A stretch of 64,000 nt of DNA from Candidatus Kryptonium sp. (GTDB taxonomy: Bacteria; Bacteroidota; Ignavibacteria; Kryptoniales; Kryptoniaceae): positions 110,406-174,405 of the forward strand of contig JANXBN010000003.1 of NCBI GenBank assembly GCA_025060635.1, written 5' to 3'. Shown here one piece after another: positions 37,068-44,675 of the stretch. The translations under genes and the position numbers were made by a program. The notes under the pieces were generated by a model. The model searched no databases, was not told the origin of the DNA, and saw only the letters and a program-made list of their open reading frames with translations. Positions within the stretch are counted from its first letter, which is position 1. Each line of letters starts with the position of its first letter.

Positions 37068-39653
37068 ATGTGGAAAAGGTTAGTACTTTTTACCTTAATT
37101 GCTCTGTTAATTTCTTTTCCTTTCTATCAAGCGCTTGCTGATGTATATGCAAGTAATATAAGATTTACCAATCCGGATGGAATAACACCGTTTGATGGAA
37201 GCTTTGCTGACAGAACCGGGGTGCGGATTTGGTTTACTTTAAATGATTCTGCTTCTGTTGTTGAAGTGAAAATTCGTCCCGCAACTGCACCAACTTATGT
37301 TAAAACTATAACAGCTTATAACTTAAAGTTAGGAGATAATAGCGTTTATTGGGATGGAACAAATGATAGTGGAGTACCAGTGCCGGCTGGAAATTGGATT
37401 GTGGAAATAACTGCACGACAACTTCGTGGTTATACTGCATGGACCCAAGTTTGGGAAAATCCAGTTTATACAGGTGGAGGTATTGGATTGAGCAACAGAG
37501 ACATTGATGTCAACAAAGATCCAAATAGCAAAAACTTTGGCTTTATTTATATTACTGAATCAACGACTACTTACCAGTATAACCGTATGATTAAAGTTAG
37601 TGCTTATGGTTCTCTTATAGCTGAATTTGACAGATCACCGACTTTCATTAACTCAAACTTTGATCCATGGCATTTAGCAATTGCAAGAGATGGAAGAACT
37701 TATGTTACCTATAATACCCTCAGACAAATAAGAGTTTACAGCGATGTAGTTCTTGTTGATTCATTTTCAATTCCATTTGCACCAAGAGGAATAAATGTTT
37801 ATGATACTGTGATTTTTGTTACGGGTGATAAGTATATTTATAGAATTGGGAAAGTTGGTAAGACTATATTGTCAAGAGATTCACTTCCGGGAGTTGGATT
37901 TTTCAGAGACATTGCAATTGATGATTCTGGTTATGTGTTTGTCGCAGGCGGGGCAAGTTCAACAGTTTACAGGAGAATTTACAGATTTAAATTAGGTGCT
38001 ACTGGTTTAACTGTTCTTGATTCTGTGGAACTTCCAGACAATGTCACTCATATTGTTATCTATTCTGGTTCTAACTTGACTACAAATGTAGATGACATAC
38101 TTTATGCGAGGGCCATTGGAGCAAATGGTGGTGTATTCAAAGTAAGCTTTAACCCACCAAGCTATGAACGATTATTTATTCCTGTTGCAAGCACTTCTGG
38201 AAGCCATGCCATTGCTGTTGATGTTGTAGGGAATATCTATTATGCAAATCCATCACAGGAATGGGTAAGAATGTATGCTCCACCTAACGGACCAAATTCA
38301 TTTACAACAAGAGCACCTGATACTCTTGTTGTTGTAAGCCCCGGAAAAGCTGCAAAGCTCGTAACACTTGCTGAAGCGAGAAAAGACGATAATAACGATT
38401 ATATTCCTGATTACAGAGTTACGGGCGATACTTTGCTTGTTTATGGAGTTATTACATCTCCCAATTACACGGCGTCTGCAGGCGCTACATCATACTACAT
38501 ACAAGATGAAACTGCTGGACTAAATGTTTTCAGAACGGGTGTTGTCTTAAACTTTGATCTTGGTGATTATATTATGGTGATAGGTAAAATGGATATATTT
38601 AGAGGTTTGACAGAAATAATACCATTAACAGCTGATACGACATCAATAAAAGTTCTTTGGAAAAATCATCCTCTGCCTACGCCAAGAAAATTAACAGTCG
38701 CTGAATTTCTTGCAAATTTTGAGAGGTATGAAGGTCAGTTAATTAGACTTGATTCTCTTTGGAAAGCAGCAACATCACCAGCTTGGCCAGCAAGTGGAGC
38801 AGATGCAAATATGATTTTCACTTCATATGCCAGAACTGAGACATTAACCGTCAGAATAGATAGAGACACTGACATAGATGGTCAGCCTGAACCACGATAT
38901 CCTGTAAGTATTATTGGAATCGCAACGCAGTTTACTGCTGGACCAACTGTCTATACGGGTGGTTATCAAATCTCGCCAAGATATTACTCTACTGATTTTA
39001 TAACGGTTAATTTGCCTCCTTCAGCTGTGACCTTAGTTTCACCTGGTGACAGCGCATTTGTTCGTATACTTTCCACAGATACAATAAGATTTGTTTGGAA
39101 TAGAGCAAGAGATGGCAATGTGCCCGAAGATACTTTGACATACATCTTCTGGTTAGCAAAAGATAGAAACTTTACTACTGCAAGTATCATCAGGCGAGAT
39201 ACATTAGTGATGGATACTCTCAGGTTAGTTAGAGGTTCTGAATTATTCCCACACTTTACTGATACAACTCTTGTGCTTTTCTGGAGAGTTGATGTCACTG
39301 ATAGAAAATCACCAGCTGTTAGATCAGCAACATACAGATTAAATCTTTCAAGACCTGTATCTGTAGATATAGCTAATCAGGATATCCCAACTGATTACTA
39401 TTTAAGTCAAAACTATCCAAATCCATTTAACCCGGTTACAACAATTAAATTTGGTTTGCCTGAAGATACCGAGGTAGAGATATCAGTTTACAATATACTT
39501 GGGCAAAAGGTGGCAACACTTGTTAATGAGTTCAGACGAGCTGGACACTATGTTGTTCAATTTGACGGAAGTAATTATGCATCAGGAACTTATTTCTATG
39601 TTTTGAAAGCAGGTAATAGAATCATAAAGAATAAGATGTTGCTTATTAAATAG
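37068..39653 (+). CDS. Secreted multidomain surface protein with type IX sorting domain
   Basis: An 861-residue protein with a signal peptide (MWKRLVLFTLIALLISF...). Next is a FlgD-like Ig domain (to about residue 130, with YWDGTNDSGVPVPAGNW) and a propeller-like repeat region with no recognised catalytic motif (about 140-420). An OB-fold-like segment follows (about 440-620, LLVYGVITSPNYTASAGATSYYIQDE), then a fibronectin-like domain and a C-terminal type IX sorting domain (last 85 residues: QNYPNPFNPVTTIKFGLP, then VYNILGQKVATLVN, ending KMLLIK). The open frame reaches back to 36897, but the ATG at 37068 has the signal peptide, promoter and Shine-Dalgarno sequence. It is likely exported to the cell surface. 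Function is unknown. Confidence 0.85.
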   Translation: MWKRLVLFTLIALLISFPFYQALADVYASNIRFTNPDGITPFDGSFADRTGVRIWFTLNDSASVVEVKIRPATAPTYVKTITAYNLKLGDNSVYWDGTNDSGVPVPAGNWIVEITARQLRGYTAWTQVWENPVYTGGGIGLSNRDIDVNKDPNSKNFGFIYITESTTTYQYNRMIKVSAYGSLIAEFDRSPTFINSNFDPWHLAIARDGRTYVTYNTLRQIRVYSDVVLVDSFSIPFAPRGINVYDTVIFVTGDKYIYRIGKVGKTILSRDSLPGVGFFRDIAIDDSGYVFVAGGASSTVYRRIYRFKLGATGLTVLDSVELPDNVTHIVIYSGSNLTTNVDDILYARAIGANGGVFKVSFNPPSYERLFIPVASTSGSHAIAVDVVGNIYYANPSQEWVRMYAPPNGPNSFTTRAPDTLVVVSPGKAAKLVTLAEARKDDNNDYIPDYRVTGDTLLVYGVITSPNYTASAGATSYYIQDETAGLNVFRTGVVLNFDLGDYIMVIGKMDIFRGLTEIIPLTADTTSIKVLWKNHPLPTPRKLTVAEFLANFERYEGQLIRLDSLWKAATSPAWPASGADANMIFTSYARTETLTVRIDRDTDIDGQPEPRYPVSIIGIATQFTAGPTVYTGGYQISPRYYSTDFITVNLPPSAVTLVSPGDSAFVRILSTDTIRFVWNRARDGNVPEDTLTYIFWLAKDRNFTTASIIRRDTLVMDTLRLVRGSELFPHFTDTTLVLFWRVDVTDRKSPAVRSATYRLNLSRPVSVDIANQDIPTDYYLSQNYPNPFNPVTTIKFGLPEDTEVEISVYNILGQKVATLVNEFRRAGHYVVQFDGSNYASGTYFYVLKAGNRIIKNKMLLIK

Positions 39654-39681
39654 TTCCCGTTTGAAATCCACAAAATTTTGA

Positions 39682-39708
39682 AAGCCCGGGTCTATCCCGG
39701 GCTTTTTT
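39682..39708 (+). terminator. Rho-independent terminator after the surface protein
   Basis: AAGCCCGGG (39682-39690), a 5-nt loop and CCCGGGCTT (39696-39704), followed by TTTT. It lies 28 nt after the stop codon. Confidence 0.92.
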
Positions 39709-39802
39709 GTTCATATTTGACACCTACCCTCATTTGCTTGTCTCTAAAATTCACAATTGCAATCCGTAAAACCCCAACAAATTTTATTGTGTTTCAATTA
39801 GT

Positions 39803-39873
39803 TTGTGATATTAAATGTCGTGGCATAATATTTGAAAATCTCTATTTATGACTCTAATTATTTGAAAGTCATA
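39803..39873 (+). promoter_or_regulatory. Tandem promoters and inverted repeat (operator candidate) upstream of merR
   Basis: Two overlapping promoter-like sets are visible. The first is TTGTGA (39803-39808)-N17-TAATAT (39826-39831). The second is TTGAAA (39832-39837)-N17-TAATTA (39855-39860). An inverted repeat TATGACT (39847-39853) and AGTCATA (39867-39873) brackets the second -10. A protein bound there would cover the -10, which suits autoregulation by the MerR protein encoded just downstream. This is inference from position only. Confidence 0.5.
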
Positions 39874-39886
39874 GATATAGATTTTT

Positions 39887-40339
39887 ATGAAGGAAATTGA
39901 CGAGAATGAGCCTGTATTTCCAATAGGCATAGTAGCCGAACGACTCGGGATCTCGGAGCACACAATAAGATTATATGAGAAAGAAGGCCTGATTATACCT
40001 TACAAAAAAGAAAGTGGACATCGTTTGTTTAGTCAGATAGATATGCAAAGAATTGAATGTATAAAGAAAACGATAGCGGAAAAGAAAGTAAGTATAGCAG
40101 GAATCAGGAGGCTATTAGCTTTAATCCCTTGTTGGGAGATTAAAAAATGTGAAGATGAAATTAAGATTAATTGTCCTGCATATTTTGATTATGAAAAACC
40201 TTGTTGGTTACATAAAGCAAATCTTAAAGGTGAGTGCGCCACTAATGATTGCAGGCAATGTCCAGTATATAATTCAATTAGAAGTTGTAGTGAGCTCAAG
40301 GAGCTTTTAAAGAAATTCATGCAGAAAACATCAATATAA
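39887..40339 (+). CDS. MerR-family regulator with Cys-rich C-terminus
   Basis: A 150-residue regulator. The N-terminal MerR winged helix is clear (PIGIVAERLGISEHTIRLYEKEGLI, then SGHRLFSQIDMQRIECIKK). The C-terminal 55 residues carry nine Cys (CWEIKKCEDEIKINC, PCW, ECATNDCRQC, SC), many more than metal-sensing MerR proteins need. They may form a Fe-S or zinc site, or react with sulfur species. It begins a run with the DsrE2-like, TusA, DsrM-like and DsrK-like genes, so a sulfur or redox signal is a reasonable guess. No Shine-Dalgarno sequence is seen. The gap to the next gene is 19 nt. Confidence 0.85.
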   Translation: MKEIDENEPVFPIGIVAERLGISEHTIRLYEKEGLIIPYKKESGHRLFSQIDMQRIECIKKTIAEKKVSIAGIRRLLALIPCWEIKKCEDEIKINCPAYFDYEKPCWLHKANLKGECATNDCRQCPVYNSIRSCSELKELLKKFMQKTSI

Positions 40340-40358
40340 AACAAAACGGTTACCAAAA

Positions 40359-40829
40359 ATGGAGCAAAATAAACTTTCAATGGTTGTTTTTAGTGGTGAT
40401 ATGGATAAGTTGATGGCAGCATTTATTATCGCAACGGGGGCAGCAGCCTCTGGAATGGAAGTAAGCATGTTTTTTACATTTTGGGGTCTACAGGCAATTA
40501 AAAAATCTGAAAAAACAGGAAAAAGCTTCTTTGGAAAATTGCTTGGTGTGATGCTAAAAGATATAAATACCGTTGGTCCAAGCAAAATGAATTTCGGAGG
40601 AATTGGAAGATGGATGTTCAAAAAAATGATGAAGGCAAAAAATGTAGCGATGCTAAATCAACTCCGCGATATGGCAATTCAACTTGGCGTTAAACTTATA
40701 CCATGCCAGATGAGTATGGAAGTAATGGAATTAACATTAGATAAGTTAATACCTCAAGTTTCGCAACCTGCTGGGGTGGCAACATTTCTTGAAGAGGCAA
40801 AAAATTCAAAAATTACATTGTTCATATAA
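40359..40829 (+). CDS. DsrE2-like sulfurtransferase-family protein
   Basis: A 156-residue DsrE/DsrF-superfamily protein of the DsrE2 type: VVFSGDMDKLMAAFIIATGAAASGMEVSMFFTFWGL at the start and KLIPCQMSMEVMEL near residue 125, where the Cys is the likely persulfide carrier. DsrE2 proteins hand sulfane sulfur to TusA in sulfur oxidisers, and the tusA gene follows here after 23 nt. The hydrophobic first third may make it membrane-associated. The leader contains AAAACAAAAC (40338-40347), 11 nt before the start. Confidence 0.85.
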   Translation: MEQNKLSMVVFSGDMDKLMAAFIIATGAAASGMEVSMFFTFWGLQAIKKSEKTGKSFFGKLLGVMLKDINTVGPSKMNFGGIGRWMFKKMMKAKNVAMLNQLRDMAIQLGVKLIPCQMSMEVMELTLDKLIPQVSQPAGVATFLEEAKNSKITLFI

Positions 40830-40852
40830 AAATTAAATATAAGGAGATTAAA

Positions 40853-41095
40853 ATGGCTGACCAAGTAAAAGTTGATCTTGTTCTTGATCTCAAAGGATTA
40901 CTTTGCCCATTACCAATTGTAAAATTATCTCAAGCAATAAAAGATTTACCACTTGGTGCAGTTATAGAGGGAATTGCAACAGATCCTGGGGTTATGGCTG
41001 ATGTTCCAGCTTGGGCAAGAGCTAGTGGACAGGAGTTAATTTCAATAGAACAACAAGGTAAGGAATACAGATTTTTGATAAGAAAGGTAAAATAA
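40853..41095 (+). CDS. tusA: TusA-family sulfur carrier protein
   Basis: An 80-residue TusA/SirA-fold protein with the CPxP motif in LKGLLCPLPIVKLSQAI; the first Cys carries the persulfide. TusA moves sulfur in tRNA thiolation and, next to DsrE2 and Hdr/Dsr genes, in dissimilatory sulfur metabolism; the context here favours the latter. A Shine-Dalgarno AAGGAG is 6 nt before the ATG. The next gene follows after 20 nt. Confidence 0.93.
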   Translation: MADQVKVDLVLDLKGLLCPLPIVKLSQAIKDLPLGAVIEGIATDPGVMADVPAWARASGQELISIEQQGKEYRFLIRKVK

Positions 41096-41115
41096 TTAAC
41101 AACGGAGATAATCTT

Positions 41116-41760
41116 ATGTTCTGGCTTGACTTTACAAAATTTTTAGCAACAATGTCACTTCTATTTTTCGTTGCCGGATTAGCATACCACTACTACAAAA
41201 CCAAGCGGTTGAAATCTGTATCTGATTTTTCACTTCCGAAGGGTTCAGACAAAATTGGAGTGATCTATGCTTTTACGATTGGGATGCTACCATGGGTTAA
41301 GGAAAGCACACGGAAACATTGGATCGCATATACGCGAGGTGTAATTTTTCATATCGGAATATTTACAGCAATAGCAGTTTTGATTCTAAAACTTCTCAAT
41401 ATTGAAATTAATTCTTCGCTCATAAAACTATTTGCGACTATCGTAGGAATTGGAGCAGTTGTGGGATTTGTAGGGATTGTATTGAGGATTATTGAGAAAA
41501 ACCTTCGTGAAATTAGCACATTTGATGATTTTATTTCTACTTTTCTTGTTAGTTTGTATCTTGCAGCTACCACCTTTGCACTTATTAATGTAAAGTTTGA
41601 TCCATTAATGTATGTTATTTCATCTTTCACCTTGATATATGCGCCTTTGGGGAAAATAAGGCATTGTTTGTATTTCTTCTTTTCAAGGTTCTTCTTTGGA
41701 ATTCATCTTGGTCGCAGAGGAATTGTCCATAAACATACGGAGGTAATCTATGGCGGGTAA
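41116..41760 (+). CDS. DsrM/NarI-like cytochrome b membrane subunit
   Basis: A 214-residue integral membrane protein with about five helices (residues 8-27, 78-97, 108-132, 140-162, 168-205). His residues placed at helix ends (YHYYKT, RKHWIAYTRGVIFHIGIF, KIRHCLYF, FGIHLG) fit the two b-heme pattern of NarI, DsrM and HdrE. Its 3' end overlaps the Fe-S gene by 11 nt, the usual DsrM-DsrK order. Together they would exchange electrons between the quinone pool and a cytoplasmic donor or acceptor. A Shine-Dalgarno GGAGA precedes the ATG. I infer heme binding; no CxxCH motif is present. Confidence 0.75.
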   Translation: MFWLDFTKFLATMSLLFFVAGLAYHYYKTKRLKSVSDFSLPKGSDKIGVIYAFTIGMLPWVKESTRKHWIAYTRGVIFHIGIFTAIAVLILKLLNIEINSSLIKLFATIVGIGAVVGFVGIVLRIIEKNLREISTFDDFISTFLVSLYLAATTFALINVKFDPLMYVISSFTLIYAPLGKIRHCLYFFFSRFFFGIHLGRRGIVHKHTEVIYGG

Positions 41761-43048
41761 TGAGAATATTCAAAAAGTTTTTGAACTATTGGACAAACAA
41801 TTAAATCAACCTTTGAAATCATCTCTTGAAGTTTGCGCAAGATGTGGTATATGTGCAGAGGCGTGTCATTATTATGTATCTGAACCAAAACTTGAACATG
41901 TACCTGCGTTTAGAGCCGAACAATTAAGAAAAATTTATAGACGAAAATACAACTTCTTTGGGAAATATTTCCCATGGCTTGTCAATGCACAAGAACTTGA
42001 TGAAGAGCAATTTAACAAGCTCGTTGAAATAGCTTTTTCTGAATGCACTCTTTGCAGAAGGTGTACTTTTAATTGTCCGCTTGGTGTAGATACACCTCTT
42101 GTTATGAGAGTTATAAGGGCAATTTCAACCGCAACTGGTAAAGCGCCTGAAATTTTGGTTATGCTTGCTGATTCAGCGATAGCGAAAGGTGAAAATCCAG
42201 AAATTTTCAAAGAAATTTTTATACAACAGATTTCTGAACTTGAAAAGGAACTACAGGAATTGACAGGTGATAAAGAAGCAAGAATCCCTGTGGAAAAAGA
42301 AGGAGCCAGGGTTTTATATGTTGGGCTCGCAGGTGCTCATTCAATATTGCCACCCGCGATAATTTTCAATGAAGTAAAAGAAGATTGGAGTTTAAGTGTC
42401 TTTGAAGCAGCAAATTATGGTGTATTCCTTGGCGATGTTGAAAGAGCAAAGAAAATTGCAAAACGAATAATTGACGAAGCAAAAAGATTGAGAGTTCAAG
42501 AAGTTATTATAGCAGAATGTGGACATGCAACTACTGCTTTGGTTTGGGATGCTCCTAATTGGTTTGGTGAACAATTTCCGTTTAAAGTTAGAAGCATAGT
42601 TGAAATCGTAGCTGAATACATTCAAAGTGGAAAATTAATACTTGAACCTGATGCGAATTTGGAAGCCGTTACATATCATGATTCATGTAATCTTGCGAGA
42701 GCAAGTGGTATATTAAAAGAACCGAGAATTATATTGAATTCTGTTGTTAAAAACTTCAAAGAGATGAACCCTCATGGTGTTGAAAACTATTGTTGTGGTG
42801 GCGGTGGAGGATTAGTTGCACTTCCAGAATATTACGAAAAAAGAATGAAGGCAGGGAAAGCAAAAGCTGAACAAATAAGAAAAACTGGTGCAAAAATCGT
42901 TGCCACAGCGTGTGAAAATTGTAAACTCCAACTCAATGATTTAAATAACTACTATAACCTTGGAATTGAAGTGAAAGGGCTTGTTGATTTGGTAGCCAAC
43001 GCAATTTTACATAGAAAAAGTATCAAGCAAGAAAAAATTACATCTTGA
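41750..43048 (+). CDS. DsrK/HdrD-like iron-sulfur protein with one intact CCG domain
   Basis: A 432-residue protein. Two [4Fe-4S] ferredoxin motifs lie at the N-terminus (CARCGICAEACH near residue 30, CTLCRRCTFNCP near 100). In the C-terminal half, the first CCG-type domain is degenerate: its CCG position reads VFEAANYGVFLGD. The second is complete: YHDSCN, NYCCGGGGGL and ACENCK. One noncubane cluster site is thus expected, as in DsrK, rather than two as in HdrB. It overlaps the DsrM-like gene and has a Shine-Dalgarno GGAGGT. It probably passes electrons between the membrane cytochrome b and a soluble partner such as a persulfide on TusA or DsrE2; that partner is inference. Confidence 0.83.
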   Translation: MAGNENIQKVFELLDKQLNQPLKSSLEVCARCGICAEACHYYVSEPKLEHVPAFRAEQLRKIYRRKYNFFGKYFPWLVNAQELDEEQFNKLVEIAFSECTLCRRCTFNCPLGVDTPLVMRVIRAISTATGKAPEILVMLADSAIAKGENPEIFKEIFIQQISELEKELQELTGDKEARIPVEKEGARVLYVGLAGAHSILPPAIIFNEVKEDWSLSVFEAANYGVFLGDVERAKKIAKRIIDEAKRLRVQEVIIAECGHATTALVWDAPNWFGEQFPFKVRSIVEIVAEYIQSGKLILEPDANLEAVTYHDSCNLARASGILKEPRIILNSVVKNFKEMNPHGVENYCCGGGGGLVALPEYYEKRMKAGKAKAEQIRKTGAKIVATACENCKLQLNDLNNYYNLGIEVKGLVDLVANAILHRKSIKQEKITS

Positions 43049-43067
43049 ATATAACAAGCACCTATAG

Positions 43068-43109
43068 CCACTTGGTATAAAATTCCTTGAGATCTGCTGA
43101 ACCAAGTGG
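43068..43109. repeat. 9-bp inverted repeat upstream of the octaheme cytochrome gene
   Basis: CCACTTGGT (43068-43076) and ACCAAGTGG (43101-43109) are separated by 24 nt in the gap between the DsrK-like and cytochrome genes. No T-run follows, so it is not a normal terminator. It could be an operator or an mRNA hairpin that sets different expression of the two genes. Confidence 0.5.
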
Positions 43110-43157
43110 TAAAAACAACAAATCTAAAAATCTAAAAACAAAAAAGAGGTAGAAGCC

Positions 43158-44549
43158 ATGAAGCAACTCAAATACCTTATCTTGGTGACTTTGATTATTT
43201 TCATTGCAGTTGATCTTTTAGCTCAAAGCCCTGCCAATTTCCCAACAAGCCTTCATAAGACAAGGGAAGGCAAGAGAACTTGGTACAAAGCTGCTAACGA
43301 TGGATTTGAGAAAATAACAAATATCCCAATTGAAAATGTGAATTGTTTGAAGTGTCACCCTGGAACCAAAGCTGATGGAACTCCGATTAACCCGGCTACA
43401 TATGATCCTGATTGTGCTGATTGCCATAATTTCGCCCAAGGGACAAGAGTTCCAGATGATATTTGCTTAAAATGTCACACAAGGCAGAGAAGAGAACGAG
43501 AAATTTATGGATTATCAGCTGATGTCCACTATGCAAAAGGTTTCAGATGTATGAGTTGCCATACTCAACGAGAAATGCATGGAGATGGGAGAACTTATTC
43601 ATCATGGCTTGATCCAGGTGCAACCGACGCAAAATGTGAGAATCCAGGATGTCATCCAACAATTTCATCTACTCCTGCGCATACCCTTCATCCAAATGTG
43701 CATTGCACTGCTTGCCATGCCAGAACTGTGATAACATGTTATAACTGCCATTTTGAAAGCGAATTAACACCCGCAAAAATTAAAAGACCATATGGTATAC
43801 TTCGTGATTTCTTGCTTCTTGTTCGCAGGATGCCAGAAGGAAAGATTTACTCTGGAACTATGATGACAATTACATATCAAGGTAAATCATTTGTAACCAT
43901 TGCACCATATCGTGCTCACTTAATTTTGCCTAAGGATTCCACTAGAAAATGTTCTGAATGCCATAATAATGCTAATGTTAGAACCTATAACCAAACTGGG
44001 CAACTTTATGTTGTAAAGTGGGATACTGCCCTAAAGAGGTTAATTAATACCAAAGGAGTTATACCAGTTCCACCAGATTGGAAAACTTCATTGTTATTTG
44101 ACTTTGTAGATTACACAGGTAGACCTGATACAACTTATACAGATCCAACCAAGTGGGTATTTTTGAAATCAACCGCTGACTTAAGACAGGAATTGACTCA
44201 ATATGTTGCACCGCTAACCGCAACGCAGATGGCTAAAATCTCTATGCCTGTCTCTGTAGAAGATAACCGTAAACTTATTCCATCCGAATATAAACTTTTG
44301 CAAAACTATCCAAATCCATTTAACCCAGCAACGACAATTGAATTCCATTTACCAAAGGAAACGATCGTATCCCTAAAAGTTTATAATGCTGCTGGTGTTG
44401 AAATTAAAACTTTGATTTCAAATGTGAGATACAGTGCCGGAATTCATAGAATTAGCTTTGATGCAAGCAATCTGCCAAGCGGTGTGTATCTTTATAAGAT
44501 ATCTACCCCTGAATTCACTGATATGAAGAAGATGGTCTTGATTAAGTAG
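43158..44549 (+). CDS. Octaheme c-type cytochrome with type IX sorting domain
   Basis: A 463-residue exported protein with a signal peptide (MKQLKYLILVTLIIFIAVDLLAQ). It has seven CxxCH motifs (CLKCH, CADCH, CLKCH, CMSCH, CTACH, CYNCH, CSECH) and one CxxxxCH (CENPGCH), giving up to eight c-hemes within residues 60-275. A low-Cys linker follows, then a C-terminal type IX sorting domain (QNYPNPFNPATTIEFHLP, ending MKKMVLIK). It should be exported through the outer membrane and attached to the surface. A Shine-Dalgarno AGAGGT is 8 nt before the ATG. It follows the DsrMK-like genes by 109 nt. The heme arrangement is not one I can match to a named octaheme enzyme, so it may be an electron conduit or a reductase. 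Confidence 0.88.
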   Translation: MKQLKYLILVTLIIFIAVDLLAQSPANFPTSLHKTREGKRTWYKAANDGFEKITNIPIENVNCLKCHPGTKADGTPINPATYDPDCADCHNFAQGTRVPDDICLKCHTRQRREREIYGLSADVHYAKGFRCMSCHTQREMHGDGRTYSSWLDPGATDAKCENPGCHPTISSTPAHTLHPNVHCTACHARTVITCYNCHFESELTPAKIKRPYGILRDFLLLVRRMPEGKIYSGTMMTITYQGKSFVTIAPYRAHLILPKDSTRKCSECHNNANVRTYNQTGQLYVVKWDTALKRLINTKGVIPVPPDWKTSLLFDFVDYTGRPDTTYTDPTKWVFLKSTADLRQELTQYVAPLTATQMAKISMPVSVEDNRKLIPSEYKLLQNYPNPFNPATTIEFHLPKETIVSLKVYNAAGVEIKTLISNVRYSAGIHRISFDASNLPSGVYLYKISTPEFTDMKKMVLIK

Positions 44550-44574
44550 TGTTATTTATTTTCCGTCGTGAAAA

Positions 44575-44605
44575 GAGCGGGAGCTTTAAAGCTCCCGCTT
44601 TTTTA
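44575..44605 (+). terminator. Rho-independent terminator after the octaheme cytochrome gene
   Basis: AGCGGGAGC (44576-44584) and GCTCCCGCT (44591-44599) pair around TTTAAA and are followed by TTTTTA. It closes the sulfur/cytochrome block. Confidence 0.93.
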
Positions 44606-44616
44606 TTTTTAGGGGT

Positions 44617-44644
44617 TTGAAATTTGAGTTTATTTTTTTAATTT
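44617..44644 (+). promoter_or_regulatory. Promoter candidate for the polysaccharide operon
   Basis: TTGAAA (44617-44622), 16-nt spacer and TAATTT (44639-44644), 12 nt after the terminator and 32 nt before the yfhO-like ATG. Confidence 0.4.
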
Positions 44645-44675
44645 TTTAGAAACAAAAAATTAAAAAACAAGTTTA

